Below, piece after piece: positions 10,310 to 21,700 of a stretch of 46,837 nt of DNA. This stretch comes from Folioceros fuciformis (taxonomy: Eukaryota > Anthocerotophyta > Anthocerotopsida > Anthocerotales). The notes under the pieces are model-generated. The model made no database searches, was not told where the DNA came from, and saw only the letters and a program-made list of their open reading frames with translations. Position 1 is the first letter of the stretch, and every line of letters starts with the position of its first letter. Both the position numbers and the translations under genes were made by a program. Location of the stretch: NCBI GenBank assembly GCA_049999805.1, contig JBNGIO010006272.1, positions 243,643 through 290,479 on the forward strand, given 5' to 3'.

Positions 10310-10410
10310 ATAAGCCCTCCATAGCACTGTACATATATATGGCTTCCTCTCCCATGCCCTGCTGGGCATAGCCTACGAAGACTGCAGCCCAGATCACCTC
10401 GGCCTTCACA
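10310..10410 (-). pseudogene. Antisense PPR module scrap
   Basis: The minus strand reads VIWAAVFVGYAQQGMGEEA followed by IYMYSAMEG and then a stop. This matches the KDVVTWTAMIAGYAQQG...ALxLYSAMQEEG part of a PLS module in the neighbouring PPR loci. It is only about 100 bases long and lies 160 bp beyond the end of the PPR pseudogene on the opposite strand. It is a remnant of an inverted duplication or transposition. Confidence 0.65.
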
Positions 10411-11039
10411 TGACCCCGGCCTCCACGTTCTAAATACTAACAAAGAAACTGGGAACAGGTCAATTGACAAGTGCATTAATACTCTCCAATAGAAAAAAAA
10501 TCTAAGCTAAGCGGTGGCTCAGGTGGGCATGCAGCCCACGTGATTTTTTGTTTGAACCAAATTTCATTTCTGCTTTTATGCCGATTTCACTCATGTGCTA
10601 CTAATGCACAAGTGCAATGAGTGCTCCAGTACATAGGGAACTCGTCCCCGGAAAACAGTCATTATGGAAATAGACATCTAATATAGGGTTTCATCTCACA
10701 AATTTTATGAAAACCACTATATAAGAAAAAAGGAGCATTTAATTTATATTATTTGACTTCATGTGAAAAAGTCTCATATATCATGAACAAAGGTTTTCAA
10801 TATGCCACATAAAGGATGGATCAAAACACTTCTCAACCATTATATAAGTTCCTTTCTCAAAGGCATGAAAAAACAAAGGCAATGATCAAAGTGTGTCTTA
10901 GAAATGACTTTTTCTGTTATTTCTGTTGCATACTCTTTGAATACATCCTTTTTGATACTTTGCAAGGATTTTCAAACAAATTTAGGCCTAGAGCTCATTT
11001 TGGCAGAATTAGGTGCAAACCCTTAATACAAAACTAAAC
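10411..11039. other. AT-rich intergenic DNA
   Basis: A 73-codon frame at 10816-11037 has no recognisable domain. The region is AT-rich and runs into the Copia scrap that follows. Nothing else supported is seen. Confidence 0.35.
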
Positions 11040-11480
11040 TAAGAGGCATCCTAAACTTTAAAATCCCCATTAGATGCATCATGCTTAGCTATTTTAATGA
11101 GATAAAAAGGTATAGATTATATAACCCTTTTATTAACAAAGTCATCTTCAATAGAGATTGCAAAACAATAATTGGAGCAACTCAAGTTATCATCAAGGAG
11201 TTAAGGAAGTTGCATGAAAAAGCTCAAAACTTAATTCATGAGCAACCTCTACCTCAAAGAGACATAGAAGCTAGAGAAACACAAAATTTTGAAAAATATT
11301 GTAGAGGAATAAGCTCAAAGAGTTGAAGATGAGAGACCCACCCTGATCATGAGATCAACTTTGGCAAAACATTTTAGAATCCACTAATGTATGCAAATAT
11401 GAACAAGCTTTATTCGCATACACCAATGAACCACAAGGAAGCATTGGAATGGCCAAAAACAAAGAGAACAAAGTTGACAT
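11040..11480 (+). pseudogene. Copia-type pol scrap (integrase C-terminal region)
   Basis: The plus strand gives MLSYFNEIKRYRLYNPFINK, followed by VIFNRD, which matches the conserved Copia integrase C-terminal segment (GYS..TKaYRLydP.t.kvi.SRDV.F). A Lys/Glu-rich linker follows. A later frame (about 11385-11480) gives YEQALFAYTNEPQ and then KNKE, reminiscent of the segment before Copia reverse transcriptase. Several stops separate these pieces. No LTR or target duplication was found for it. The assignment rests on short motifs only. Confidence 0.5.
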
Positions 11481-12600
11481 TTAAGAAGTGTTAGGTTCAC
11501 GAGCTTAGGCCAATATTTTAAAGAGTTATTTTAAAACACGCAAAAAAAATCAAGCTGGAAGTAGAATTAATATTCTAGTTGCAATCTAACTTTCAAGTGG
11601 ATTCTTGGGTATAAACTACTGTATATGGAGTTTCTCAAAATGTTGATATGTACCACCTTTCACCCAATCCTAACTCGTTCAAAAATGTCCTTCTTCTCCA
11701 ATTGGCTTGCCTTAAGTTGTTCAAGCTATCTCATAAGTGCTCAGCCCCATAAAGTTGCATAAAGATTCCAGCAAGAATCGTGTTTGTATTCAGGTTTTAG
11801 CATTTAGGATTAGGGCATAGTCCCTCGGTTGAAAACGCCTTCTCCAAGGCTCTCATGTTGGAGTGCTGCACTAGTCACCACCTATAAGCCTATAAGAGGC
11901 ACAGTAATCAAATTGTACAGCTTCGAGCTATTCTGAAAGTTAGGAGCTTTTCTAATATCAAGAATTCGAGAAAACCGCGTTTGTAAATGCGTACATATTT
12001 ACATTACATGAATGTTGTATCCATGGATCTCTAAAAGATATGGTGTCGGCAAGTCTATATGCAGCATAGTTTGAAGCTATCTGTATCATGAGAGCCGACA
12101 TGCAAAATTGTCCTCGATTTCAATTGTTTCAAGCTGTTTCATGTGAGGAAGGCAAGCAATGGTTTCACTTGTCTGGACCTAGCTCAGGTCTGACAGGCAT
12201 CGATGCATCCCACACTATGTTGTTGTGGCATTGAGCTTAAGGTTGTCTAAGGAGCCAAACATTCAATTTTGTTCTTTAAGCCAAAAAAATGTGTTCTCTT
12301 CCTTCTTCAAACATGTTCATCCAACTTTGGAATCCACACGGAGGTCTTCAAGGACCAGGGACTAAAAGATCAACCTAGGCTTCTAGTGAACCAATCTGTG
12401 TACATAAGAGGTACAAGAACTACAAAGGCGTTCCTTCATGGAGTTTGCTCTCTATGATGAGGCAAAAATCGCGAATAGCAAAGTGACGAGAGAAGTGCGC
12501 TGATGCCCCATCAATGCGCATTTACTTAGAAGGAAAGTCTAGCTTTTATGCATAGGCTTGTGCAGTACATGCCACAAATTACGGTTGTAATCTAGCCGGG
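11481..12600. other. Intergenic region without recognised gene
   Basis: The sequence is of mixed composition, with no domain in any frame. A 62-codon frame at 12269-12457 is unassigned. It is likely old transposon-derived sequence between the Copia scrap and the chromovirus end. Confidence 0.35.
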
Positions 12601-12601
12601 A

Positions 12602-13149
12602 TCACACCAACAAGTAGTGTGGTTGTAGTGCATGAGTACGAGCATAGGCATGGAGCACGTCAAGAGAATGAGAGAGGTTGGCAAGGGGTTCCCAAGAGGC
12701 ATCACTAAGAGGATAACCTTTCCACAACACTAAGAACTCATACCTCCAACGATCATAGCAATGGCGAAGAAGGCTTTCTACTTTGTATGCAGGACCATCA
12801 CAAGTGTCAATTGGGTCTGGGACAGAAGTTGGGGGGACATAATAAGGTTTGAGCAAGGAAACATGAAGACGTGATTTGGCAGGAGAGAGAGAGAGCTCAT
12901 AGGCCACAAGGCTAATGCGATGGAGGATTCGATAAGGACAAACAAAGTAAGGGGAAATCTTACGAACCCCGGGAAGAGATAGATTTTGGGCAAACAACAA
13001 GACATAGGTACCAATTGCAAATTCCTGAGGCCAACGACGACGATTGGCAAATTGGGCTTGGCGATTTTGGGCTTCGTGGGCAAATTTTCAATTTTGCTGT
13101 TGAATCTGGACACGTTGGGTGAGGAAATCTACAGCAACAAGGACATAAG
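12602..13149 (-). pseudogene. Chromovirus (Ty3/gypsy) integrase C-terminus with chromodomain, truncated
   Basis: On the minus strand the order is DFLTQRVQIQQQ, a stop, KFAHEAQNRQAQFANRRRW, IGTYVLLFAQNLSLPG, ISPYFVCPYRILHRI, RLHVSLLKPYY, and finally a chromodomain with EFLVLWKGYPLSDASWEP. This is the 3' end of pol in plant chromoviruses. The chromodomain guides integration to modified chromatin. The coding sequence stops abruptly at 13149, where the LTR of the old Copia begins. I could not identify its upstream half beyond the other end of that Copia (after 24880). Confidence 0.85.
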
Positions 13150-13392
13150 TGTAGGGTTATTTAAGCCCAATGTGCTTAGAATAATGTGTTTAGTCTAAGA
13201 TTAGTGTCTAGTAAAGTATCATTTGTTTAGATTAGCTTAAGCTAATCTTTAGGAAGCTTCTTGTGAAGCTTCCTTGGGAGCTCTTCTAGAGGGTATAAAT
13301 ACCCTCTTGAGTTCTCTTGCAATATAGAGTGTGTGAGAGATCTTGCTTTCTCCTCCTCTCCTTCACCATGTGGCTCCCTTAGCGATCCTTCA
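13150..13392 (+). repeat. LTR of old Copia, inverted copy (left)
   Basis: It starts TGTAGGGTTATT and ends CCTTCA. A GGGTATAAATACCC-like TATA region lies near 13292-13305. It is followed at about 13395-13406 by GGTATCAGAGCT, the primer-binding site complementary to the 3' end of initiator tRNA-Met. It is similar along its length to the reverse complement of 24595-24880. Confidence 0.85.
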
Positions 13393-13649
13393 ACCGGTAT
13401 CAGAGCTAGATTGTGGAGCAAGATAGTGACGTCTGTAGGTGCTGCGAACAAGGTGCACAAAGGCATGAGGAAGGCTCTGGAGTGAGGGCAGCATCTCGAG
13501 GTGCAAGGGTCTCCAACCCCGCTGTGCTTAGGCCATGGCAGCTCGGGGCACCTAGAAGGGCGCCGCCGCGCCACCCTGCAGCGCGGGGTGTTTGCCCCAA
13601 AGCGGGGCGCCAGGCACCGGGGCCGTGGGGCGGAGACACTCCACTCTGC

Positions 13650-16600
13650 ATCTTCACTATCAAAACATATGCACAAAGCTTTCGTACCATTTAAATACCT
13701 CATAACTCCTTTTACTACCTCTCAATGCTTCTTGCCAAGATTTGACATAAACCTGCTAACCACTCCCACTGCAAAAGTAATGTCAAGACGTGTAGCAATC
13801 ATTGCATACATCAAACTCGCTACAGCTGATAAGTATGGAACCTTCTCCATTTCAGCTTTGTCCTCCGCAAAGCTTGGACAATCCTTGCTCGAAAGTTTCA
13901 CATATGGAGGCAACAGAGTACTCAATACCTTCCCCTTCTTCATGTTGAAACGTTGAAGCACCTTGTTAATGTATTTAGTCTAAGACAAGTAAAGCAAAAG
14001 CATTCGACGAATACGCATGCCAAGACTATGGCTGGCCTCTCCCAAGTCTGTCATGTCAAAGCAAGCATTCAACTTTGACTTCAATGCTAAAATCTCATCA
14101 CTACTATTCCTAGCAAGTAGCATATCATCCACATTGAGGACCAAAATAAGCAAGCTTCCATCCTTAGCTTGCTTCGTATAGAGGCAATGATCCTTATCAC
14201 TACGTTTGTAGCCTTGAGAAAGCATAAATAAGTGGAACCTGTAATACCACTCTCTGGGTGCCTGTTTCAAACCATAAAGGCTCTTCTTCAACCTGCATAC
14301 CAGATTCTCTCCACCCTTCTCAATGAAACCCTTTGGTTGCTGCATGTACACCTCTTCTTGGAGATCACCATGCAGAAATGAAGACTTCACATCCATTTGG
14401 ACAAGTTCCATGTCATTCCTCGCAACCAGAGCACGAACACATTGCAAAGTGGTCATTTTGACAACTGGTGAGAAAATCTCATTAAAGTCAACACCTTGCT
14501 AGTGCTTAAAACCCTTAGCAACCAATCATGCCTTGTACTTGGGTTTGCCATCATGGAGTATGACCATCTTTTACACCCATTTGCATGGCAATGCCTTCTT
14601 ATCCCTAGGCAACTAAACCAACTCCCAAGTTTGGTTTTTATGGAGCAAATCCATCTGCAACTGCATTGCCTTCTCCCACTTGTCCTTGCCAGTCACTAAC
14701 ATGTCCTCTTTGTAACAAGAGGGCTCCCCACAATCCGTCAACATGACATAATCAACATCCCTGTCAGGAGGACATGAAATCCTTCCTGACCTACGAAGCA
14801 TAGGTGCCTCGACCAGAGCTAGTTGCACTCTCTCTTCTTCTACAAGTGGAGGAACGGGTTCCTGCATATCACGACGTTCAATCTGCCCGTGACGGTCAAG
14901 TCCATCTTCTTGGGAGACCACCCGTCGCACCTCCACAGTTGGAGTAGGCTTCTTCTACATTTTGTTCTCATTGAAGAACACGTCATTGCTGCGAACAACC
15001 TTCCTGGCCTCTAGAACCCATAGACAGTATCCCATTTCATTAGAGTCACCATAGCCAAGAAAAATACATTGTCTGGACTTGGCTGCCAACTTGTCCCGAA
15101 ACTCCTTTGGAACATAGTAGTATGCCTCACAACCAAACACTCGTAGATGCTTGTAAGACGGCTTCTTTCCAGACCATAGCTCCTCTTGAACCTGCTCATC
15201 CACAGCCTTATTAAGAGATCTATTAATAAGATGCGCCGCAGTAGACATTGCTTCTGCCCAAAATCCGTCAGGCAATCCAGAGTTTGACAACAAACTGCGC
15301 ATCCTCTCCTAGATGGTCCTGTTCATCCGTTCAGCCACACCATTTCTGGGGAGGAGTATATGGGGTAGTTAATTCTCTCTTGATTCCCTTGGAATCACAG
15401 AATGATTGGAAAGCCTTCAAAACGTACTCTCCACCATTGCCTGTCCTTAGACACTTTAGTCGGGGACTAGACTGATTCTCCACAAGGGTGACGAATTTGT
15501 GAAACACTGTCAGAACATCATTTTTTTCCTCAAAGAATAAACCCACACCTTATGTGATAAATCATCTATGAAAGTGACAAAATAGGATGCACCGCCTAAT
15601 GATGAAGTGGGCATAGGTCCACAAACGTCACTGTGAACCAATTCAAGAGGTTTACTTTTGTGTTTACCTTTTGCTCCATGTGCTGATTTCGTCTGTTTCC
15701 CATACAAACAGTGCCCTCACACGGAGAAATAGGAGAAGTCAAAAGCAGGGACGTAACTAAAACGAGATAAGATCTTCATTCCTTTTCGAGACATATGTCC
15801 TAACCAACAATGCCACAAGGAAACATTTGGTTGTTCCATTACACAAATCACATGATCCTTGAGAGTGGTTACCTGAAGTGAGTACAAAGTGCCACACTTC
15901 GATCCCCGAGCTAACACAAGAGAACCTTTGGAGATCTTCCAAGAATGATACCCAAACCAACAGTGGTAGCCAACGTCATCCAACTGCCCTGCGCTAATCA
16001 TGCTTTTTGTTAACTTCGGAACATGCCTAACATCCTTCAGTATGAATGAAGATCCATTGTCAAACCTTAGCTGCACATCACCAACGCCTGCAATCTCGCA
16101 TGCGTAGTTATTTCCAAGCCAAACACATCCTTTCATAGTAGCATCATAGGTGCTAAACTACTCCCTATGCGGAGTAACATGGAAAGATGCTCTAGAGTCG
16201 ATTATCCAATTAGAGAATAAGTGACTATCCCCGGCTGTCAATTGTGTAGAATCGAAGGAAGAAGAGATAAAAACATCTTCATCATCAACAACATTCACCT
16301 TGTCAGGCTTGATACTCGGACTTGCCTTGTTGTTGTTCTGCTTCTTCTCCTTGCCTTTGTCCTTCTTGAACTTCTCGCAGTCCCTTCTGATGTGACCCTT
16401 TTTGTGACAATGGTAACACTCAACATTGTTACGACTACGAGATTTGCTACAGGAAAGGCTTCGCTCCATTTGCTTCCCCTTTGAAGTGAACCTTCCTCTC
16501 ACCATGAGGGCATTGGAACCTTTCGAAGGTTCCATATTCTTCGTGTTCACCTCTTCTATTAATAGGCTACCTTCTACATTTACAATCGTGAGACCACTAG

Positions 16601-17108
16601 CAGGAGTGGAATTACTTAGAGTTATACAAAATGTGTCCCAACTCTCTGGTAATGTGACCAACAGAACATAGCTCTCACGGAATCTGGGAACGAGATACCT
16701 TGAGATGAGAGCTAGCTGAAAATGATATTGAACTCATTTAGATGATCGGACATCCTCATCCCTTCCTTCATCTTTAAGTCCACAAGCTGTTCCAACCAGT
16801 ACACCTAAGAAGCCGCACTTTGCTTCTCATAAATGTCTCAAAACTTCTGCCATAGCTCGTAACTTGTGGTCTTGTCTTTCACATTGAAGTAGACCGACTT
16901 CGACAATGTTAGCATGATGGCAGATCTAGTAAGCTCATCTAGATCGTGTCACTCATCCTGAGTCATACTAATAGGTTTCACACCTAGCAACTTTATGAGC
17001 TTGATCTGCTTTTTCTGCACTAGAACATTATACACTTGTTCTTTCCAGAACAGGAAGTTAGTACCATCTAACTCCTCGGTATTGAACATAACGTTTTCTG
17101 AGGACGTC
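13650..17108 (-). pseudogene. gag-pol pseudogene of old Copia
   Basis: On the minus strand the order is gag (MTSSENVMFNTEELDG onward from 17108), a CCHC zinc knuckle CYHCHKKGHIRRDC (about 16420), and protease with WIIDSRASFH, where the catalytic DSG has become DSR. Then come integrase (HCWLGHMSRKGM; LELVHSDVCGPMPT; LKCLRTGNGGEYV, with Asp to Asn change in the usual RTDNGGE), the integrase C-terminus (CIFLGYGDSNEMG), and reverse transcriptase (QMDVKSSFLHGDL, SLYGLKQAPREWY, LNVDDMLLA in place of YVDDM). RNase H is cut off after about KALCICFDSEDAE near 13645. Many stops and shifts are present. It cannot encode active proteins. Confidence 0.88.
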
Positions 17109-17269
17109 ATCATTCAAAATCAATGCAAATCAAACAAAGGCTAGTTAGAAACAATCTGAATGTAATGTAGATTCTGAAAGTTACCCTCACGCCTTGTTCC
17201 GCATCGGCTGACACAACTTGTAGACCTCAAACCATCACATGAGTCTATCCACAATTTAGGCCGACACGA

Positions 17270-17700
17270 CGGGCCCAAGTCCGATTTTGGCCCGCCTGGC
17301 GTTGGGAGACTCATCCGACCACCTGCAGCCAGAATTTGGTCGCTCATGACTAGAGTATCCCGCCCTGCGATTGAGATTTGGCCACCCACGGCTTTGGATC
17401 CGGCCACACCACCTAGTGGCTCCAATCTGGCCGCCTGCAGTCGAGATTTAACTACCCGCGGCTAGGATCCGGTTGCCCATCGGCGCTGGATTCAGCCACA
17501 CTGCTTGGCGGCCAGAATTAGGCCCCCTTTTGCACTCTAGATCCGGCCACACCACCTGGCGGCTGGGAGCCGGGTCAGGGCAGCCCGGGCCTGATCCCGC
17601 AGCCGGGATTCGGGCTGCCCCGCGCTCGAGGCCTAATCCCACCGCCTCGCGGCTGGGATCCTGGCTGGCCCGCACCTCGCGCTGCTATTGCCGCGGCCTA
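17270..17700 (-). repeat. Degenerate GC-rich repeats in the leader of old Copia
   Basis: The leader between gag and the nested insertion consists of imperfect units built around ATCCGGCCACACCACCTGG, GCGGCTGGGATC and similar words (for example 17397-17425 and 17541-17570 on the plus strand). The shorter leader at the left end (13393-13645) contains related GC-rich words. The spacing is irregular, so this is a patchwork and not a clean satellite. Confidence 0.6.
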
Positions 17701-17787
17701 TGCCTTAGTAGGGCGGGGCTGGAGCCCTTTGCACCCCAGCAGCAGGGTTCACACAGCCCCCAGGATGCTGCCCTCACTTTGGTGCTT

Positions 17788-17994
17788 TGTAAAGAAAAGT
17801 ACAGCAGGAGAAGAGAGCATAAACAAAAATATTGAAATATGCATAAGTTAATAATACAAAGAGTTGTGTAATGTATATAAGCCTATCCTCTAGGCTAAGC
17901 ACCCCTTGATTTAATAACCTAAATATAATTAACCGAGAGGTTAACGTAAATCAATCTAGGTGAAACTCTAAGCGAGGGAGGTTACCCCGTAACA
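17788..17994 (-). repeat. 3' LTR of young Copia
   Basis: This is a 207-bp LTR, nearly identical to 24292-24498 (four substitutions and no length difference on manual comparison). The polypurine tract adjoins on the inner side at 17995-18003 (complement AAGGGAGGG). Confidence 0.93.
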
Positions 17995-18125
17995 CCCTCC
18001 CTTAAGCGAGCGAGCTTAGGGACTGAGCACGGGGACCTCGTGTGAAGGTGGCGCTTGTGCGAGACGATCACAAGGGAGAGGCAGGCGCGGGGGCACTCAT
18101 CGATGCAAGGACGTGAGCTGGCCAG

Positions 18126-18558
18126 ATGGAGTCAACTATAAATCGGGCGACGGCATATGCAGGATTCCTAGCAGCCAGCTTTCTGTGCGTCCAAGTGACG
18201 AGGGCCATACTGCTGTGCACGATGATGCTCGAGGAGCATCCTGAGGAGCGTCCAGCCAAGCGGAGTAGAGACGCCAACAGGGCGGGGAAGAAACGCCCTA
18301 CTAAGCGTCCAACTGTGGAAGAAGAGTGGGATGAAACCCACGCAGCGGAAACCAGCCTGAGGATTGAGGGCTGGAGCGTTGTATTCAATATGTCAATGTG
18401 CTGGAAGAAGCCCGGGAAGTAAGAGGAGTTGTCGAGCGAAAACTGAAGATGAATTCAACAGCTTGCTGAGGCCATTGGAAGAAGCACAGAGGCTGATGGC
18501 CTTGTTCAAGCGGTTGCAAGCAGAGGAGGCGGCGGCTAACCTGCGTGCAGGTGATTAG
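18126..18558 (+). other. Antisense reading frames between RNase H and 3' LTR of young Copia
   Basis: The 732 bp between the end of RNase H (18727) and the LTR (17994) is much longer than usual. On the strand opposite to gag-pol it holds a 98-residue ATG frame (18126-18422) containing a charged segment (MLEEHPEERPAKRSRDANRA, with KKRPTKRPTVEEEWDE further on). An overlapping frame (to 18558) ends in a Leu/Glu-rich helix (SLLRPLEEAQRLMALFKRLQ). The sense strand also has a 106-residue frame here, so coding is unproven. The charged, helix-like composition is more protein-like on the plus strand. It may be a captured host or transposon fragment. Confidence 0.35.
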
Positions 18559-18726
18559 AATATCGTGGAGCTTCATCCACGTGCTGCTGGAGCTCGCTGC
18601 TGTGTGTGGATTTTTACAGACTGTGGCTAACCCTCCCTGTCACTCGACTTGCAGGAAGATAAGAGTGACCCCGTAAGGGGATTGAGGATTCAGGGCCTCA
18701 CCCCGTAAGTCCTAACCTGCAGCATG

Positions 18727-21700
18727 TTATATCGGTGCTTTGAAATAACGCTGGAAGTTCATCAATCCAAGGCCCTGAAGATGTTTTTGATGCTTATCTT
18801 TGGATAAAGCCTTGGTCAGAATGTCTACTGTATTGTCTTCAGTAGGAACATAGAGAATTTTAACCAGGCCCCTCTCAGCAGCATCTCTGACGTAATGGTG
18901 GTGAACTTCGATGTGCTTTGTTTGAGCATGGAAGCGTGGGTTGGCGACGAGAGCAATGGCAGATTGATTATCGCAGCAGAGGTAAGTAGGATCTGTTTGA
19001 GTCTGCCCAAGGTCGTGTAAGAACGATCGTGCCCATTCCACCTCTTTTGTAGCATCCGTCAAGGACTTATATTCTGCTTCCGTACTTGACAGAGCAATAC
19101 TTGTCTGTTTTTTTACAGCTCCAGGTGATAGCAGCCTGTGCCAAGAGGAAAACATATGTAGAAAGACTCTTCCGGGAGTCACTGTCCGAGGCCCAGTCTG
19201 CATCCGTGTACCCATCAAGCACAAGGTGAGGCTGGTCAGTACGTTTAGAACACAAGCCAAGATAATGTATGCCCTTAAGATAGCGGAAAACCCGTTTTAC
19301 TGCTGTCCAGTGGGAACGTCCTGGATTATCCAGGAACTGAGAAACTGTGCTAACAGAGTGTTGAACATCAGGCCGGGTCCAATTACTGCCGAAAATTAAG
19401 CTACCAACAGCCTGGCGATAAGGCACATCAGCCATGTCCTGTTGATCAGCATCTGTCACAGGAGACTCATGTCTGGTAAGTTTTGTGCCTACTGCACCAG
19501 GAGGAGTGGCTGGATGGGCCTGGCCCATGTTGAAGCGATGTAGAATTTCTGCTATGTACTTATATTGATGAATGATGAGCAGCCCTTCTGATCTAACCCT
19601 CAGGACTTGAATCCCGAGACAGAAAAGAAGGTCCCCACTATCCGTCATGTCAAAGGTATTTCTTAAGAGTGTCTTCACATGTGACAGGATGGCAGGGTTA
19701 CTGGCTGCAAGGATGACATCATCCACGTAGAGTGCAAGAAGAACATAGGCAGATCCGTCTCGAAACATATAAACATTTGAATCAGCTTTGCACTGTGTGA
19801 AGCCAAGAGACTTCAGGGCAGTATCACATCTTTTATACCATCGTTCTGCACTTTGTTTAAGTCCATACAGGCATTTGATTAACTGGCAGACGTGGTCAGG
19901 ATGTGCGGGGTCTACATACCCCTCTGGCTGCTCCATATACAGTTCTTCTTCAAGAAGACCATGGAGGAAGTCCTTGCAGACGTCCATCTGCTGTAATTCA
20001 AGGTCATATTGTGCAGCAAGGGCTAAGATGATGCGAATACTTTGAGCACGCACAACTGGAGAAAACGTCTCCAGGTAATCCAAACCAGCGACTTGGGTAA
20101 ATCCTCGTGCACATAACCTAGCTTTATATCGGGCAATATGCCCCTCTGCATTGAGCTTGTGTTTAAAGACCCATTTGCAGGTAATGGCTTTCCTGTTTGC
20201 AGGCCTAGGAACCAGACGCCATGTGCCATTTTTGATTAGGCTATTATATTCGTCATCGACAGCGAATTTCCACTTGTCTTTATCTAGTCCAGTAAGTGCT
20301 TCCGTAAGAGATACTGGTTTTAGAGGGACTTCAGGAGGGGAGGAAACTGATGAAATAGTAGGGCGTCTGAAGTCAATGCTTGCATAAGGGGGTTCCTGCC
20401 ATTCAGAAGGTGGAGGCTTATGCCTTGATGAACGTCGAGGTCCAGCAGCCTCATCAGAGTCAACTGGAGCAGGGGCAACATCTACAGATAGCTGAGGAGG
20501 AGGTAAGTCATCTTCCCCATCTTCCGCAGAAAAATCAAAATCTGGGTTACCATGCTCAGGATCCTGTCCTGTATGATCAGGATCATAATGGGGACCAGCA
20601 GCAATTGGTTGTGGTTGGGCAAGGATCTGGCCAGGGTTGTGAAGCTGGGCAGGAGTTGGTCCTGGATTTTGTGGTGACTGAGCAGGGACCTATCCAGGAT
20701 TACCTGCAGTAGAATTAGGGGCCGCGCCGTCCACATCCATGGGGTACAGAGAAATGACACCGGGAAGCTCATAATCAAGGACATCTAAATCTTCAGGCTG
20801 TTCAAAAGGATCAAGTGCTTCATCTCGAATAGGAGCAGCCTGAAGGGATTCCAAAAAGGTAACACTTCTAGCAAGTACTGGTTGTCGAGAAACAGGGTCA
20901 ATAAGTTTATATGCTTTGACTGTCTCGCTGTAGCCCACGAAGATGAGACGTTTGGAGCGGTTGTCTAACTTACGCCTCTTGTCTGCAGGAATATAGGCAA
21001 AGGCCTTAGAGCCAAAAATTCGGAGATGGAGAAGGCTCGGTTTACGACGCCAAAGCAGCTCAAAAGGTGTCTTGGAGACTAAAGAGCTGGTTGGTAAGCG
21101 GTTTAAAATATAGGTAGAGGTAACCACAGCCTCTGCCCAATAAGGTGAGGAGAGACCAGACCAAAGCAACATTGCTCGTGTCATGCCCATTAGTGTTTGG
21201 TTTTTACGTTCAGCAACACCATTTTGTTGCTGTGTGTAAGGAACAATAAACTGGTGTACAATTTCTGTTCTGTGAAGAGGTCTTCGAAAGACTGATTTAC
21301 AAACTCTGTCCCGTTATCAGATCTGAAGATCTTAAGGAGACAGCCTGTTTGGCGCTGCACTATGGTCAACCAGTCTTGAAATAAGGGGAAAGTGTCGTTC
21401 TTTCTTTTCATAGGGAAAGTCCAGGTGTACCTTGTGTAGTCGTCTGTGATGGTGAAGTAATAATCTGCCCCTCCAAGTGAGGAAACCTGGAGGCGACCAG
21501 AAATATCAGCATGTACCAGTTCCAGGGGTGTGGTTGCTCTGTGAGCTGGTCCAGTAGGAAATGGCTGTTCCTTCTTCTTAGCCAGGGCACAGGTCTCACA
21601 AAGAGGGAGCTCTTTCAAACATGTTGGAATGGGCTCTCTGTAGTAGTCACTCTTACTAAGGGAGGACAGAACCTTGCGATTTAGATGACCAAGCCTAGCA

